64,000 nucleotides of DNA. Origin: Dyadobacter sp. 676 (lineage in GTDB: Bacteria; Bacteroidota; Bacteroidia; Cytophagales; Spirosomataceae). Made by a program: the position numbers and the translations under genes. Under the pieces are notes generated by a model. It saw only the letters and a list, made by a program, of their open reading frames with translations. It ran no database searches and was not told where the DNA came from. The stretch lies in contig NZ_CP159289.1 of the NCBI RefSeq assembly GCF_040448675.1, positions 1,860,001 through 1,924,000 of the forward strand, written 5' to 3'. Shown here piece after piece: positions 54,575-64,000 of the stretch. Within the stretch, counting starts at the first letter, position 1. Each line of letters starts with the position of its first letter.

Positions 54575-56994
54575 ATGCGTCTGATTTTTACGGCATTTCT
54601 TCTCCTGCTCCATCTCTTTTCTTTCGCCCAGCACCGTATTACGATCAGCGGTTTTGTGAAAGAAAAAGGCAGCCAGGAGCAACTGCCGGGTGTCAATGTG
54701 TACATCGGCAACACCCCTTACGGCGCAGTGACGAACACATACGGCTTTTACTCGCTCACGGTACCGGCGGCGGATTCGGCGACCATTTCCTTTTCTTTTG
54801 TGGGTTACGAAAAGCAGGAACGGCGCATTACGCTGCGAACCGATACCGAGTTAAATGTATTTCTCCCCACCATCACACAGCTCGAAGAAGTGGTTGTTTC
54901 CGCCCGCAGGCAGGAGGATTATGCAAGCCGGACGGTGCAAATGAGCAAAGTGGAAATCCCCATCCAGCAATTAAAAAAAGTGCCGGCATTTTTCGGGGAA
55001 AAGGACGTACTGCGGGTCCTGCAACTGATGCCGGGCGTCCAAAAGGGAACAGAAGGACAAACGGGTTTGTATGTACGCGGTGGCGGTCCCGACCAAAACC
55101 TCATAATTCTCGACGATGCCGTGGTTTACAATGCGAATCACCTGTTTGGCTTCTTCTCCATATTCAATTCCGACGCGCTCCGCAGTGTGGAACTGACCAA
55201 AGGCGGGTTTCCCGCACGCTACGGCGGCCGGCTATCGTCGGTGTTGGAAATGAACATGAAGGAGGGCAGCAAGGAAAAACTGCATGGCGAGGGGGGAATT
55301 GGCCTGATTTCCTCGCGTTTGACCCTGGAAGGCCCTATAAAAAAAGGGAAATCGTCCTTCCTGATCTCGGGCCGGCGAACTTACATCGACGTGCTGGCAG
55401 CCCCGCTGATCGCCCGGCAGCAACGCGGCGAAGACAGCCAGGTGAAGCCCGGCTATTATTTTTATGATCTCAATGCCAAAATGAACTACGACCTGGGCGG
55501 TAAGGACAAACTTTATATCAGCGGGTATTTCGGACGCGATAAATTTCACGCCAACGAAAAAAGTAGTACAACGGAAACACGTGCCGGGCTCGACTGGGGT
55601 AATGCAACAGCCACAATACGTTGGAATCACGTCCTCAACCAGAAACTTTTCGTCAATACTTCATTCATTTTCAGCAATTTCAAATTCGGGGTATCCAGTT
55701 ATTCCAAAGAGTTGAACCCCGACGGCTCGGTGGACGACGAGTTTAGTCTCGAATACGACTCCCGCATCCGCGACCTGGGCGTGAAAACGGATTTCGACTT
55801 TTACCCGTCTTCCCGGCACTCGGTCAGATTTGGCGGGCAGGCTACGCTTCACAAATTCGTGCCGTCGGCGTTGGCGATCGCCGGGACGTTCACCGACAAT
55901 CCCATCGAACGATCGGTCAAGCCGGTTTATTCACTCGAAACAGGGCTTTACATCGAAGACACCTGGCAGGCACTGGACGCTTTGAAAGTCAATGCAGGCT
56001 TACGGATGAGTACGTTTCAGACGGACGTGAGGACTTACGTGCGCCCCGAACCAAGAATTTCCGCCGCCCTGCGCCTGGCCAAAGACTTTTCATTCAAGGC
56101 GTCCTACGCTCGCATGAACCAGTATGTGCACCTGCTCTCGAATACCGGCCTTGGCCTGCCTACCGACCTGTGGGTACCTACAACGGCGCGCGTCGCTCCC
56201 CAGCAATCCGAGCAGATAGCCGCCGGTTTTGCCAAAGATCTCGAACGCCCGGCACTCACCGTCACGCTGGAAGGTTATTATAAAAAAATGAACAACATCC
56301 TTAATTACAGGGAAGGGTCGTCGTTCCTGAGCATCAATGGCGAAAATGCCAATGAACTAAGCTGGGAAGACAATGTGACTTCGGGAAAAGGATGGTCGTA
56401 CGGCGGTGAATTTCTCATACAAAAGAAAACCGGCAGATTCTCCGGTTGGGTAGGCTACACATTGTCGTGGACTTTTTGGAAGTTTCCCGAGCTCAATTTC
56501 GGCAAGACCTTCTTCCCGCGCTACGACCGTCGCCATGATATTTCCGTGGTAGGGATATACGAGCTGGGCAAGCGGGTTACGCTCTCGGCGACGTGGGTGT
56601 ACGGCACCGGCAATGCACTGACGCTCCCGGTATCGAGCTACCGGGCGGCAACCGACAATTTCGTTACCCGTCTGACGCCCGAGGGCAAACCGGTGATCAA
56701 CTGGTTCGGTCCTACGGTGAGCGAGTACGGGCAGAAGAACAGCTACCGCGCAGAACCTTTCCATCGTATGGATGTCGCCGTGCAGTTTCATAAGAAAAAA
56801 AGCGGCACGAGCGGACCTGGGAATTCGGTGTTTACAATGCATACAACCGGAGGAACCCGTTTTTTTACAATATCGACGAAGAGGTGGTCATACTTCCCAA
56901 CGTAATGCCCGCGACGCCGGTCACGAAATATTCATTGAAACGTTATTCGCTGTTTCCGGTACTTCCCTATTTCAGCTACAATTTTAAATTCTAA
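54575..56994 (+). CDS. TonB-dependent outer-membrane receptor with carboxypeptidase-like domain (frameshifted near its end)
   Basis: Order: signal peptide (MRLIFTAFLLLLHLFSFAQ), carboxypeptidase-like regulatory domain (ITISGFVKEKGSQEQLPGVNVYI), TonB box-like region, plug with LRVLQLMPGVQKGTEGQTGLYVRGGGPDQNLI, and a 22-strand-type barrel. It lacks the SusC-type long plug. The frame breaks at seven As (56795-56801). Adding one base joins VQFHKKK to RHERTWEFGVYNAYNRRNPFFYN and leads to a final barrel strand LPYFSYNFKF at 56994, total 806 residues. Uptake substrate unknown. The DUF4249 lipoprotein follows 10 bp later, as is usual for this family. Confidence 0.92.
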
Positions 56995-57004
56995 AAGCGG
57001 CCAC

Positions 57005-57958
57005 ATGTTTTCCCGACAACTCATTCTCCTGTTACTGGCATTCGTCCTGGCCGCGTGTGAATCGCTTGTTACCGATATCGACCAGTCCAAACTCCCGCAG
57101 GTCGGTTCCAAATTGGTGGTACAATGCTTTATTTCCCCTCAGGCGGCACGCATTAATGTGGTGGTGACTGAATCGGTCCCGCTTTTTGCCGAACCCGGCC
57201 TGAAAGGGGGCGTGATCCGGAACGCGATCGTGAAACTGTCCGACGGGACAAAAGAGGTGGTGGTTCCTTTTGATACAACCGACCAGCTGTATTCGATTGA
57301 AAAAGCTGCATTCACGGTTTTACCGGGGAAGACCTATTTCCTTTCGGTAACCGACGGAGCTCGTTCGGTAAGTTCAACATGTACGGTGCCAGCCAGTGCG
57401 GTACTGCCCCGGACTTACGAAATCGACACCTCCTATTCGGGAAGCGTGCCGAATCAGGATACTTCGCTCACCGTGAAAATGACCTGGAACGACATCGCGC
57501 AGGAAACCAATTACTATCGCGTACGTGCCTGGCTCGATCTGGAATACAGTGTCCCGCAGAGTGCCGACGGCAATAGCGTAAAGGAGAAAAGGCTACGGAA
57601 CCGTTTCAATATCAACTGGGACGATACCATTGGCCGGAACGATTTCCGCAACGACGTCAATCTGGATGGAGCGAGTTTCAATTCCCCCATCGGGCGCGTC
57701 AATCTGCCCGACGTAATGACCATCGGTTTGGGAAACGGCGCCTTTTACACGTTATATCCGAAAAGCAAGATCATATCGGTCACCATGGAGGTTTACAATA
57801 CCGACGAGCATTATTTCAAATACCACCGCTCACTGCAAACGCGGGGCGACGCCGATAACCCCTTCGTGGAGCCTTCTTTGATCTATACCAATATAGAAGG
57901 CGGCCTGGGATGTTTCGGGTCCTACAATGCCGGACAATCGATATATCGTCCCAAATAA
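57005..57958 (+). CDS. DUF4249 lipoprotein
   Basis: 317 residues with a lipoprotein signal: MFSRQLILLLLAFVLAAC, lipobox cysteine C18. The rest is a beta-rich domain typical of DUF4249: VGSKLVVQCFISPQAARINVVVTESVPLF, FTVLPGKTYFLSVTDGARSVSSTCTVPA, and YYRVRAWLDLEY. It likely sits on the outer membrane with the TonB receptor encoded 10 bp upstream. Such pairs are frequent in Bacteroidota; no enzymatic role is known. No other gene of this operon is visible. Confidence 0.92.
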   Translation: MFSRQLILLLLAFVLAACESLVTDIDQSKLPQVGSKLVVQCFISPQAARINVVVTESVPLFAEPGLKGGVIRNAIVKLSDGTKEVVVPFDTTDQLYSIEKAAFTVLPGKTYFLSVTDGARSVSSTCTVPASAVLPRTYEIDTSYSGSVPNQDTSLTVKMTWNDIAQETNYYRVRAWLDLEYSVPQSADGNSVKEKRLRNRFNINWDDTIGRNDFRNDVNLDGASFNSPIGRVNLPDVMTIGLGNGAFYTLYPKSKIISVTMEVYNTDEHYFKYHRSLQTRGDADNPFVEPSLIYTNIEGGLGCFGSYNAGQSIYRPK

Positions 57959-58152
57959 TCCGGCTTAACTCCTGTTTCTGTTCTACATAATCTGGCAATA
58001 TGAGGTCAAACTACCTCAAAATGTACATCGCCGGATTGCCATTTGGGTACTGAAATCATTCCTCTCCAAAGGCATACTTTTTTCTCCGTCAGTTCCCAGG
58101 ATCGCTATCAGCTGTTCATTCGATCAGATCATCAATCTTAAAAATAAATACT

Positions 58153-58566
58153 ATGGACTTGCAAGGAACAGACCAGGATAAGGTTAAGAAACCGCATCCG
58201 GCCAACAAAAACATGAGTGAGCCCGATACGCTCCTCGAAACGCTGGAAGATTTACAGGAACAAGGCTATACCTATGACTTCAACCTGACTGCCCATGCCC
58301 TGGAAGTACATAAGGACGACGGGATTTGCCTGACATTGTCCCCCGAAGATTTCGATATCGTACAAGTATACCGGTTCGAAGGAATGACTAACCCGTCGGA
58401 CATGTCGATCCTGTATGCAATCGAGTCCAAAGACGGCCTGAAAGGTACGCTCGTGAGCAGCTACGGCGTGTATGCCGATACGATGTCCAATGAAATGATC
58501 AAAAAACTGGATACGCGGAGCTCGCTGATCGTGCACCACCCGGAAGACGACGACATGGCACATTGA
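58153..58566 (+). CDS. Small conserved Bacteroidota protein
   Basis: 137 residues; the start may instead be the internal Met of MSEPDTLLETLEDLQEQ at 58213. The core (LLETLEDLQEQGYTYDFNLTAHALE, FDIVQVYRFEGMTNPSDMSILYAIES and TLVSSYGVYADTMSNEMIKKL) is a family often mis-named phosphoribosylpyrophosphate synthetase; it is too short for that enzyme and has none of its motifs. No signal peptide or membrane segment. Function unknown. A strong terminator follows. Confidence 0.82.
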   Translation: MDLQGTDQDKVKKPHPANKNMSEPDTLLETLEDLQEQGYTYDFNLTAHALEVHKDDGICLTLSPEDFDIVQVYRFEGMTNPSDMSILYAIESKDGLKGTLVSSYGVYADTMSNEMIKKLDTRSSLIVHHPEDDDMAH

Positions 58567-58591
58567 TTTGCCCGTCTTCGACTCATGACCG

Positions 58592-58627
58592 ATGTTGCTT
58601 TGCCGCCGTGGCAAAGCAACATTTTTT
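58592..58627 (+). terminator. Intrinsic terminator
   Basis: A perfect 13-bp stem (58592-58604 with 58610-58622) around a 5-nt loop, followed by a T run to 58627. It lies 26 bp after the small conserved gene. Confidence 0.9.
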
Positions 58628-58679
58628 GTTCCCGATAAGCCGCCCATCTTTCGGCAAAACCGCCCTCAACCGCCTGGCA

Positions 58680-58738
58680 CAGGTATTTTAAAACTTTCAG
58701 GACAGGTATTTTAAAACTTTCAGGACAGATATTTAAAG
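58680..58738 (+). repeat. Tandem repeat of a 23-bp unit
   Basis: CAGGTATTTTAAAACTTTCAG plus GA is present twice in a row (58680-58702, 58703-58725), with a third partial copy (58726-58738). It lies directly before the DUF1398 gene (ATG 58749). Confidence 0.85.
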
Positions 58739-58748
58739 TGAAGTGATT

Positions 58749-59150
58749 ATGGAAATGATCGAACTGACCGACGAACTCATTCACTCAGCCGAGCAACGGT
58801 CTGCCGGCCAGCCCTACCCATATTTCGTGAAAAATCTGAAAGCAATCGGGGTGGACAATTACGAAGTGAAAGTGAAGAACCATAAACGTACTTATACCTC
58901 CGTTAATGGCGACAAGCTTATTATCCCGGGTGACCTGCCGGAATTTGAATGTGCCGAGGATTTCAAGCTGGAAGAAGTCAAGGCGGCCATCAAGCGTACC
59001 CAGGAGGGCATTACGGATTACCCCACTTTCCTGCGAGAAATCGGGGCCGCGGGCATACACACCTATGTAGCCGATCTTTCGGGCATGAAGGTGATTTATC
59101 AGGGCCCCAACTCCGAATATGAATACGAAGAAATGATTCCAGAGGTTTAG
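58749..59150 (+). CDS. DUF1398 family protein
   Basis: About 133 residues from ATG 58749 ([18 protein letters not shown]); a later ATG at 58755 is possible. Family words: [59 protein letters not shown] and [19 protein letters not shown]1398 proteins are small soluble proteins of unknown function. It ends 4 bp inside the convergent threonine aldolase gene (59147-59150). The start lies 11 bp after a 23-bp tandem repeat, which may set its expression. Confidence 0.88.
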   Translation: MEMIELTDELIHSAEQRSAGQPYPYFVKNLKAIGVDNYEVKVKNHKRTYTSVNGDKLIIPGDLPEFECAEDFKLEEVKAAIKRTQEGITDYPTFLREIGAAGIHTYVADLSGMKVIYQGPNSEYEYEEMIPEV

Positions 59151-60181
59151 AAAGTTTTCAGCCGGCTGCGCATGGCGTCGAGGTGGTCGTCGGTAAAATC
59201 GAGGTGTGTTACAAACCTGACCATCCCTTTTCCAAATGTTACCGCCAGAATCCCCGCCTCGGCCAGCCGGCTCACATATTGCTGTTCGGCGAGCCCGTCG
59301 TTCAGCCTGATAATGACAATGTTGGTATCGACCGGAAAAATTTCTGCAACTTCCGGCCTCCCGGCAAACATCTCCCCGATCGCCCTCGCCCGCCGGTGAT
59401 CCTCTTTCAGGCGACTCACGTGATGATCGAGCGCATAAATGCCCGCCGCAGCGAGGAACCCCGCCTGCCGCCATCCTCCGCCCATTACCTTCCTGAAACG
59501 CCGGGCCTCGCGGATCATTTCACTCGTACCGAGCAGCAGCGACCCTATCGGGCATCCCAGGCCTTTGGAAAGGCAAATACTGATACTATCGAAAACTTTT
59601 CCGTACTGCAATGGGGTTTCTCCCGTTTCGACCAGCGCATTGAACAGCCGGGCTCCGTCCAGGTGAAGTGGTATGCCGCGCCGGGTACAAACTTCACGGA
59701 TCGCTTCTATCTCTTTAAAGTCGTAATAGCAACCCCCGCCTTTGTTCATCGTGTTTTCCAGCGAAACCAGGCGCGTTACCGTCGAGTGGACATCGTGCTC
59801 CGGGCTGACCGCCTCCGCTACCTGCCCTGCCGAGAGCCTGCCGCGGTCGCCTTCGAGAAGTTTGACGGACGAAAAGGCGTTCAACATGATGCCCCCTCCC
59901 TCGTAGAGATAAATGTGAGAATGTTTGTCGCAGATGACGTCGCTCCCCGGTCGTGTATGCACACGGATCGCCAGTTGGTTGGTCATGGTGCCGGAAGGAC
60001 AAAACAGGGCATCTTCCATCCCGAAGAGCTTTGCCGCCTTATCCTGTAATGCATTCACCGTGGGATCGTCGCCCAGCACATCGTCGCCGACTTCCGCCGC
60101 CCACATCGCCTCCTGCATTTCCCTGGTGGGCCTGGTAATGGTGTCGCTGCGCAGGTCTATTTTCATTTCAAAAGTATTCAT
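59147..60181 (-). CDS. ltaE: Low-specificity L-threonine aldolase
   Basis: About 344 residues from ATG 60181 ([18 protein letters not shown]); ATG 60166 is an alternative. Fold type I PLP enzyme that cleaves L-threonine or L-allo-threonine to glycine and acetaldehyde. Seen: [74 protein letters not shown] and the PLP lysine in [17 protein letters not shown]. The tail [18 protein letters not shown] is typical. It is convergent with DUF1398, overlapping by 4 bp. Confidence 0.95.
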   Translation of the reverse strand: MNTFEMKIDLRSDTITRPTREMQEAMWAAEVGDDVLGDDPTVNALQDKAAKLFGMEDALFCPSGTMTNQLAIRVHTRPGSDVICDKHSHIYLYEGGGIMLNAFSSVKLLEGDRGRLSAGQVAEAVSPEHDVHSTVTRLVSLENTMNKGGGCYYDFKEIEAIREVCTRRGIPLHLDGARLFNALVETGETPLQYGKVFDSISICLSKGLGCPIGSLLLGTSEMIREARRFRKVMGGGWRQAGFLAAAGIYALDHHVSRLKEDHRRARAIGEMFAGRPEVAEIFPVDTNIVIIRLNDGLAEQQYVSRLAEAGILAVTFGKGMVRFVTHLDFTDDHLDAMRSRLKTF

Positions 60182-60283
60182 CGGGTATCTAATGCGATTT
60201 TGTGCCAAATTAATGCTTAAAAGCTGATTTGCGGGCAGGTATTGCTTACTTTAAACGGGTATATTGCGGCAAAATCAAGCATT

Positions 60284-60466
60284 ATGGAATTCGACGAGTA
60301 TCTGAGATCAAAAAAAATAGATGCGGAAGCATTCAAAAAGGGCGATGCGCTGCGGTACCAGGAATGGAGCAGCCTGTTTGAAACAATGCATCCCGAAAGT
60401 TTTACGGCACACAAAAAATTCCTGATCAACGAAACCCGCCGGCGTTACCATCTCAACGAAGAATAG
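60284..60466 (+). CDS. Small conserved hypothetical protein
   Basis: 60 residues from ATG 60284 (MEFDEYLRSKKIDAEAFKKG). Helical, soluble and charged; DALRYQEWSSLFETMHPESFTAHKKFLIN and RRRYHLNEE are repeated in related small proteins of the phylum, as I recall. No function can be given. It precedes an exported esterase gene by 51 bp on the same strand. Confidence 0.75.
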   Translation: MEFDEYLRSKKIDAEAFKKGDALRYQEWSSLFETMHPESFTAHKKFLINETRRRYHLNEE

Positions 60467-60517
60467 CGGTAGGACTGGCGCATTTGCAATCTTTTATCAA
60501 AAACCTAAAACGTGCCT

Positions 60518-61390
60518 ATGAAAAAGTTAACTTTCCTCATTCTCTTTTTTGTTTCGCTCCATGCCTCTGCGCAGCAAGGTCTTGTGAAAGAAAGCCTGAA
60601 ACTGAACAGCAAGGCCATGGGCAAGGAAATCAGGTATAATATTTACCTTCCTGCCGACTACGATAAAACCAACCGCAGTTACCCGGTGCTTTACCTTCTC
60701 CACGGCTATTCGGATGACGAAACCGGGTGGACGCAATTTGGCGAAGTGCAGCATATTGCCGATAAAGCCATCGCCGGCGGCGACGCCCCCGCGATGATCA
60801 TCGTAATGCCCGACGCCGGTGTCACTTTCTACATCAACAGCGCCGACGGAAAGGCCAGATACGAAGATTTCTTCGTAACGGAACTGATCCCCCACATCGA
60901 ATCGACATACCGCGTTCGCGCTAAAAAGGAATTCAGGGCTGTGGCGGGACTTTCGATGGGCGGCTACGGTACGATGATCATGGCTACCAAGCATCCCGAT
61001 CTGTTTGCGGCGGCGGCTCCTTTGAGCGGGGCGTTCTGGTCGGACGAAGAGCTATCCAATATGCCTGCCGAGCGCTACGACGGCCTGTTGGCCGGATTGT
61101 ATGGCAAAGCAGCTCCGGGTAAAGAACGCCTTTCGGAAAACTGGTATAAAAATTCAATCCTTAAAATAATCGAAACCGCTCCGGTTGATAAACTTAAAAC
61201 CGTAAAATACTATATCGATTGTGGTGACGATGATTTCCTTATCAAAGGTAATATGAACCTTCATGCCGCTATGACCGATAAGGCCATTCCTCACGAATTT
61301 CGCGTGCGCGACGGCGGGCATACCTGGACGTACTGGCGCACGGCGTTGCCCGAGGTGCTGAAATTCGTGGGGCAGAGCTTCCACCGCTGA
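60518..61390 (+). CDS. Exported alpha/beta hydrolase, esterase-like (PF00756)
   Basis: About 290 residues from ATG 60518 (MKKLTFLILFFVSLHASAQ), a signal peptide; the GTG at 60512 is upstream and less likely. Esterase-D/tributyrin-esterase-like fold: YPVLYLLHGYSDDETGW, MIIVMPDAGVTFY, the nucleophile elbow GLSMGGYGTMI near residue 150, and the histidine of GGHTWTYW near the C-terminus. It should cleave esters outside the inner membrane, e.g. from plant or surface sugars. Its substrate is not known. Confidence 0.93.
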   Translation: MKKLTFLILFFVSLHASAQQGLVKESLKLNSKAMGKEIRYNIYLPADYDKTNRSYPVLYLLHGYSDDETGWTQFGEVQHIADKAIAGGDAPAMIIVMPDAGVTFYINSADGKARYEDFFVTELIPHIESTYRVRAKKEFRAVAGLSMGGYGTMIMATKHPDLFAAAAPLSGAFWSDEELSNMPAERYDGLLAGLYGKAAPGKERLSENWYKNSILKIIETAPVDKLKTVKYYIDCGDDDFLIKGNMNLHAAMTDKAIPHEFRVRDGGHTWTYWRTALPEVLKFVGQSFHR

Positions 61391-61401
61391 TACAAAAATA
61401 C

Positions 61402-61430
61402 CCCCCGGAAAGTGTCCAGCTTCCTGGGGG
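61402..61430 (-). terminator. Intrinsic terminator after the FAD oxidoreductase gene
   Basis: CCCCCGGAA (61402-61410) pairs with TTCCTGGGGG (61421-61430) with one mismatch. On the minus strand it is followed by TATTTTTG, so it fits the FAD gene (stop at 61461); on the plus strand there is no T run. Confidence 0.65.
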
Positions 61431-61460
61431 CAGTGCAAACATTCCGGGCGCCTTTGTATC

Positions 61461-62607
61461 CTATCCTCTCATTTCTTCCATTAACTTCATCAATATCCCG
61501 ACGGTTTTCTCCGTCTGTTCCCGGCTCGGTGTGGTGTCCCAATTACCGACGATGCCATTGCTTCCGATGTAAATGCCGTCTTTACGGGCGATGAAATTGG
61601 CGCCTTGAGTGTATAACTTGTAGTTCACATCTCCCTGTGGAATAAGGCATGAAAGCTGACCTGAAATTGGCGTCAGCTCTTCGTCGTTGAATACCGGCTT
61701 CGCTCCCAGGCCCATGCAATTCACAACTACTTTTTCAGGCAACGCATCGATATCTTCCACTTTTTTGATTTCCTGGATTTTGACTTTCCCGCCAAACATC
61801 GTGAAATCCTGCAACTGGTGCCGCAAATAGGTCGGAATGTTGAACATGATATTCGTCCGGCGCGTCACATGGTCGGCTTTGAAAGGGTGTTCCTTCTTTT
61901 CGAGTCGCACGCGTTCGGGCAGCAGGCCGTCTATCTCGAAATCTTCGCCACCGGCTCCGGGGGTATAAACCGGGGCTTGTTTGAACACCCCGTATTCCTC
62001 CGCCCAGCAGGCAATGTCGTTCATTCCCAAAAGAAACTGGAACCGTCTGAACGAAAACCGCGTCGCTTGCTCCCAGGTATCCTTGAATTCCGGCCTGGCA
62101 ATCTTCTTGTCGCAGACCCGCGACGCCGGCGACCACGTGCCGGTGGCGAGGTTGCTCGTTACGTTCGGGGGCACGTCTTTGGTGTAAATAGTTACTTCGC
62201 AGCCGCTTTCCTGCAATAATCGGGACGTCGCGATACCCACTGTTCCGCACCCCAGCACCGCTATTTTTTTCTCCTGTCGCCAGCACATTCCGCCGCGCGA
62301 TGTCACCGGTACCCCACGACAACGACCAGCCGCTTCCGCCGTGGCCATAGTTGTGGACGATCGTCTTGTTACCTAATTTTTCCACATCGAGGCGCGGTCC
62401 CGAGGCCCGGAAAGGCCGTAATCCGACCGTCTCTTTTACGATGCGGTCCATCGACAGGCGTAATTTGGGGATCTGATGATACCCCCTGCTGATGTGAAAA
62501 TGTTTGTCGGGATACCTCCTTTCAGGTCCGGGCGCACAGGAAGTGGCTACTGCGCCCAACGCGAAGCTGGCCGGGATGGCCTTTTCAAAAAAATCTCTGC
62601 GGTTCAT
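61461..62607 (-). CDS. FAD-dependent oxidoreductase (DAO-like), exported (frameshifted)
   Basis: The N-terminus (MNRRDFFEKAIPASFALGAVATSC) has a twin-arginine-like motif and lipobox-like VATSC, so it may be exported, from ATG 62607. The frame breaks at a run of seven (plus strand Ts 62264-62270). Taking one out joins ARRNVLATGEK to IAVLGCGTVGIATSRLLQESG, the FAD-binding GxGxxG loop, and gives 381 residues. The rest fits D-amino-acid-oxidase-like enzymes: VVNCMGLGAKPVF, ISGQLSCLIPQGDVNYKLYTQGANFIARKDGIYIGSNGIVG. Its substrate may be an amino acid or a related amine. It shares the strand with GH92. Confidence 0.85.
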
Positions 62608-62728
62608 TGGGTTGGAGTGAATGATAATGGTTTTGTGGAATTTAGCAACCAACCGCTACGAATACAAATTTTATATCGCTATTTTGTTATTTATCCAAAT
62701 ATTATCTCTTAAAATTAAATTAATACCA

Positions 62729-64000
62729 TTATCTCTTAAAGGCAGGGCCTTGGGAAAGCGAAAACGGCATGTCCGCCTCCTGTGTCCCCCATTGCATATT
62801 GGGCCTGTCGCCCATCTGCAGCACGAGCGTTCCTCCTTTGAGCAGCTCGGCGTGGGTAATGTAAGTCCGGGTAAACGGCTTTCCGTTCAGCGTTGCCGAC
62901 TGAATGTAGCGCGCATTATCGGAAACGCCTTTTGCCATCACCGTAAACCTTCTGTTCTTTCCGACATTCAACGATATTTCGCTGAACACCGGGCTTCCGA
63001 GCACATACTGATCGGTCCCGGGCGCGACAGGGTAAAAGCCCATCATACTGAATGCCAGCCAGGCCGACATTTGTCCGCCATCCTCGTTTCCGCTCAACCC
63101 GCCCGTGCCGGTATCGTATTCGCTCCGGATAATGGCGCGTGTCCATTGCTGCGTTTTCCAGGGTTGTCCCGCAAATGCATAGAGGTAGGCGATCTGATGA
63201 TTGGGCTCGTTGCCATGCCAGTAATATCCCCGGTTGAATAGCGTATCCAATTTGCCGATAAAACGGCTTTTACCTCCCATTATCTCCTGCAATCCCGCGA
63301 TGTCGTGTGGCACAAACCACGTGTATTGCGCAGGCGAGCCTTCCGTAATAAAACTGGCACGTTTGGCGAACGGATCGAAATTCGCAATCCAGCGCCCGTC
63401 GGCATAGCGGCCGCGCGCGTAGCCGGTCGACGGATCGATCACGTTCCGGTAGTTCATTGCACGTTCGCGGAGCCGGTCGGCATCTTCTTTTTTGCCCAGG
63501 CCGGCCGCCAATGTCCCCAGGCAGAAGTCGTCATATGCGTATTCGAGCGTTCGGGAAACCTGCTCCCGCTTGTGAAACGCCTGCCAGACGCTGTCTTCCA
63601 GCGGCACATAGCCGTACTGCAGGTAAGATTTCAATGCGCGGCGCCCCTGGCCCGCTTCGTAACTTTTGGCATTAGTATTTATTTCAAATGCGTTTTTCCG
63701 CAGATAGATGTACGCACTGTTTACATCAAAATTCCGCACATTCTTCGCGTAGGCGTCCGCGATGACCGACAATGCATGGTCGCCCACCATCGCCGCCGTG
63801 TAGTGGTTCCAGCAGGGAAAAATCGGCATCCAGCCTCCCTGCTCCGCTTTTTTCACGAGCGACTGCATCATATCGCCGGCGCGTGCCGGTTCCAGCAGGA
63901 TTTCCAGCGGCATAGCCGCACGGAATGTGTCCCATAAGCTGAAATCGCAATAGTAGTCGAAGCCCTCCGCCTTTTGAAGCGGCGTACCGCCCGCGAACGA
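62729..64000 (-). CDS. Glycoside hydrolase family 92 (alpha-mannosidase-type), truncated by the window end
   Basis: The frame stays open to base 64000, so the start lies outside the window; 423 codons and the C-terminal part are visible. GH92 enzymes are calcium-dependent exo-alpha-mannosidases. Seen: DFSLWDTFRAA and MPIFPCWNHYTAAMVGDHA, the conserved YYWHGNEPNHQIAYLYAF, and GLSGNEDGGQMSAWLAFSMMGFYPVAPG, where the two acidic/His residues form the active site. It lies upstream (minus strand) of the FAD oxidoreductase gene by 121 bp. An exported enzyme is typical for the family, but the signal peptide cannot be seen here. Confidence 0.95.
   Translation of the reverse strand, partial: SFAGGTPLQKAEGFDYYCDFSLWDTFRAAMPLEILLEPARAGDMMQSLVKKAEQGGWMPIFPCWNHYTAAMVGDHALSVIADAYAKNVRNFDVNSAYIYLRKNAFEINTNAKSYEAGQGRRALKSYLQYGYVPLEDSVWQAFHKREQVSRTLEYAYDDFCLGTLAAGLGKKEDADRLRERAMNYRNVIDPSTGYARGRYADGRWIANFDPFAKRASFITEGSPAQYTWFVPHDIAGLQEIMGGKSRFIGKLDTLFNRGYYWHGNEPNHQIAYLYAFAGQPWKTQQWTRAIIRSEYDTGTGGLSGNEDGGQMSAWLAFSMMGFYPVAPGTDQYVLGSPVFSEISLNVGKNRRFTVMAKGVSDNARYIQSATLNGKPFTRTYITHAELLKGGTLVLQMGDRPNMQWGTQEADMPFSLSQGPAFKR

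Noticed and set aside
58153..58566. Phosphoribosylpyrophosphate synthetase, a name commonly attached to this family
   Set aside because: At about 137 residues it is less than half the enzyme's size and has none of the PRPP-binding or ATP-binding motifs.
1..64000. tRNA, rRNA, insertion sequence or integrase
   Set aside because: Looked for T-loop-like GTTCGA patterns, transposase motifs (DDE, HUH) and tyrosine recombinase motifs by eye and found none convincing. A tRNAscan or Pfam search would be needed to be sure.

Overview
The window looks like a chromosomal segment of a Bacteroidota bacterium of the order Cytophagales, most like Dyadobacter/Spirosomaceae. This is inferred from protein content and signals, not from a database search. 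Supporting signs are SusC/SusD, TonB receptors paired with DUF4249, type IX secretion (T9SS) parts and cargo, DUF5723, a PUR-family DNA/RNA-binding protein, LytTR and AraC regulators, and several promoters of the Bacteroidota type (TTG, then about 20 nt, then TAnnTTTG). I saw no rRNA, tRNA, CRISPR array, insertion sequence or intact prophage.

Layout. 1-13.1 kb is a surface-polysaccharide locus: an acyltransferase fragment, a T9SS-sorted LamG protein, methyltransferases, a Wzx-like flippase, the UDP-GlcNAc 2-epimerase WecB, a nucleotide-sugar dehydrogenase and several glycosyltransferases, with a decayed ORF6N gene in the middle. 13.1-20.2 kb is a minus-strand import operon (SusC, SusD, HExxH lipoprotein, DUF4302 lipoprotein). 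20.5-43 kb is mostly housekeeping and envelope genes: a siroheme dehydrogenase, an ABC-F protein, a T9SS plug protein, YchF, RlpA, DUF58, RadA, LytTR, PheS, a permuted ATP-grasp, MsrB, PBP1A and an ABC exporter.

43-49.7 kb is a carbohydrate-utilisation cluster: AraC regulator, GH88 hydrolase, TIM-barrel isomerase, Gfo/Idh oxidoreductase, SDR and MFS transporter. The first catabolic gene has a near-consensus promoter. 50-64 kb is mixed: a small exported protein, an XRE regulator, a Tat-type Gfo/Idh with a small tyrosine phosphatase, an SMP-30 protein, a TonB receptor with DUF4249, a threonine aldolase, an exported esterase, a FAD oxidoreductase, and a GH92 mannosidase cut by the window end.

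The most striking property is technical or evolutionary. At least eleven otherwise convincing genes are split by one-base frameshifts, nearly all in homopolymer runs. In each of those that can be rebuilt, one base restores a family-typical protein and a length divisible by three. Homopolymer-length sequencing errors are the simplest explanation, so I annotate these as frameshifted genes spanning the whole locus. Other non-coding structure includes self-complementary intergenic arrays built from short words, a GTCACCCT/AGGGTGAC palindrome, a 23-bp tandem repeat, and a 15-bp inverted repeat (14/15 matches) between the divergent LytTR and pheS genes.
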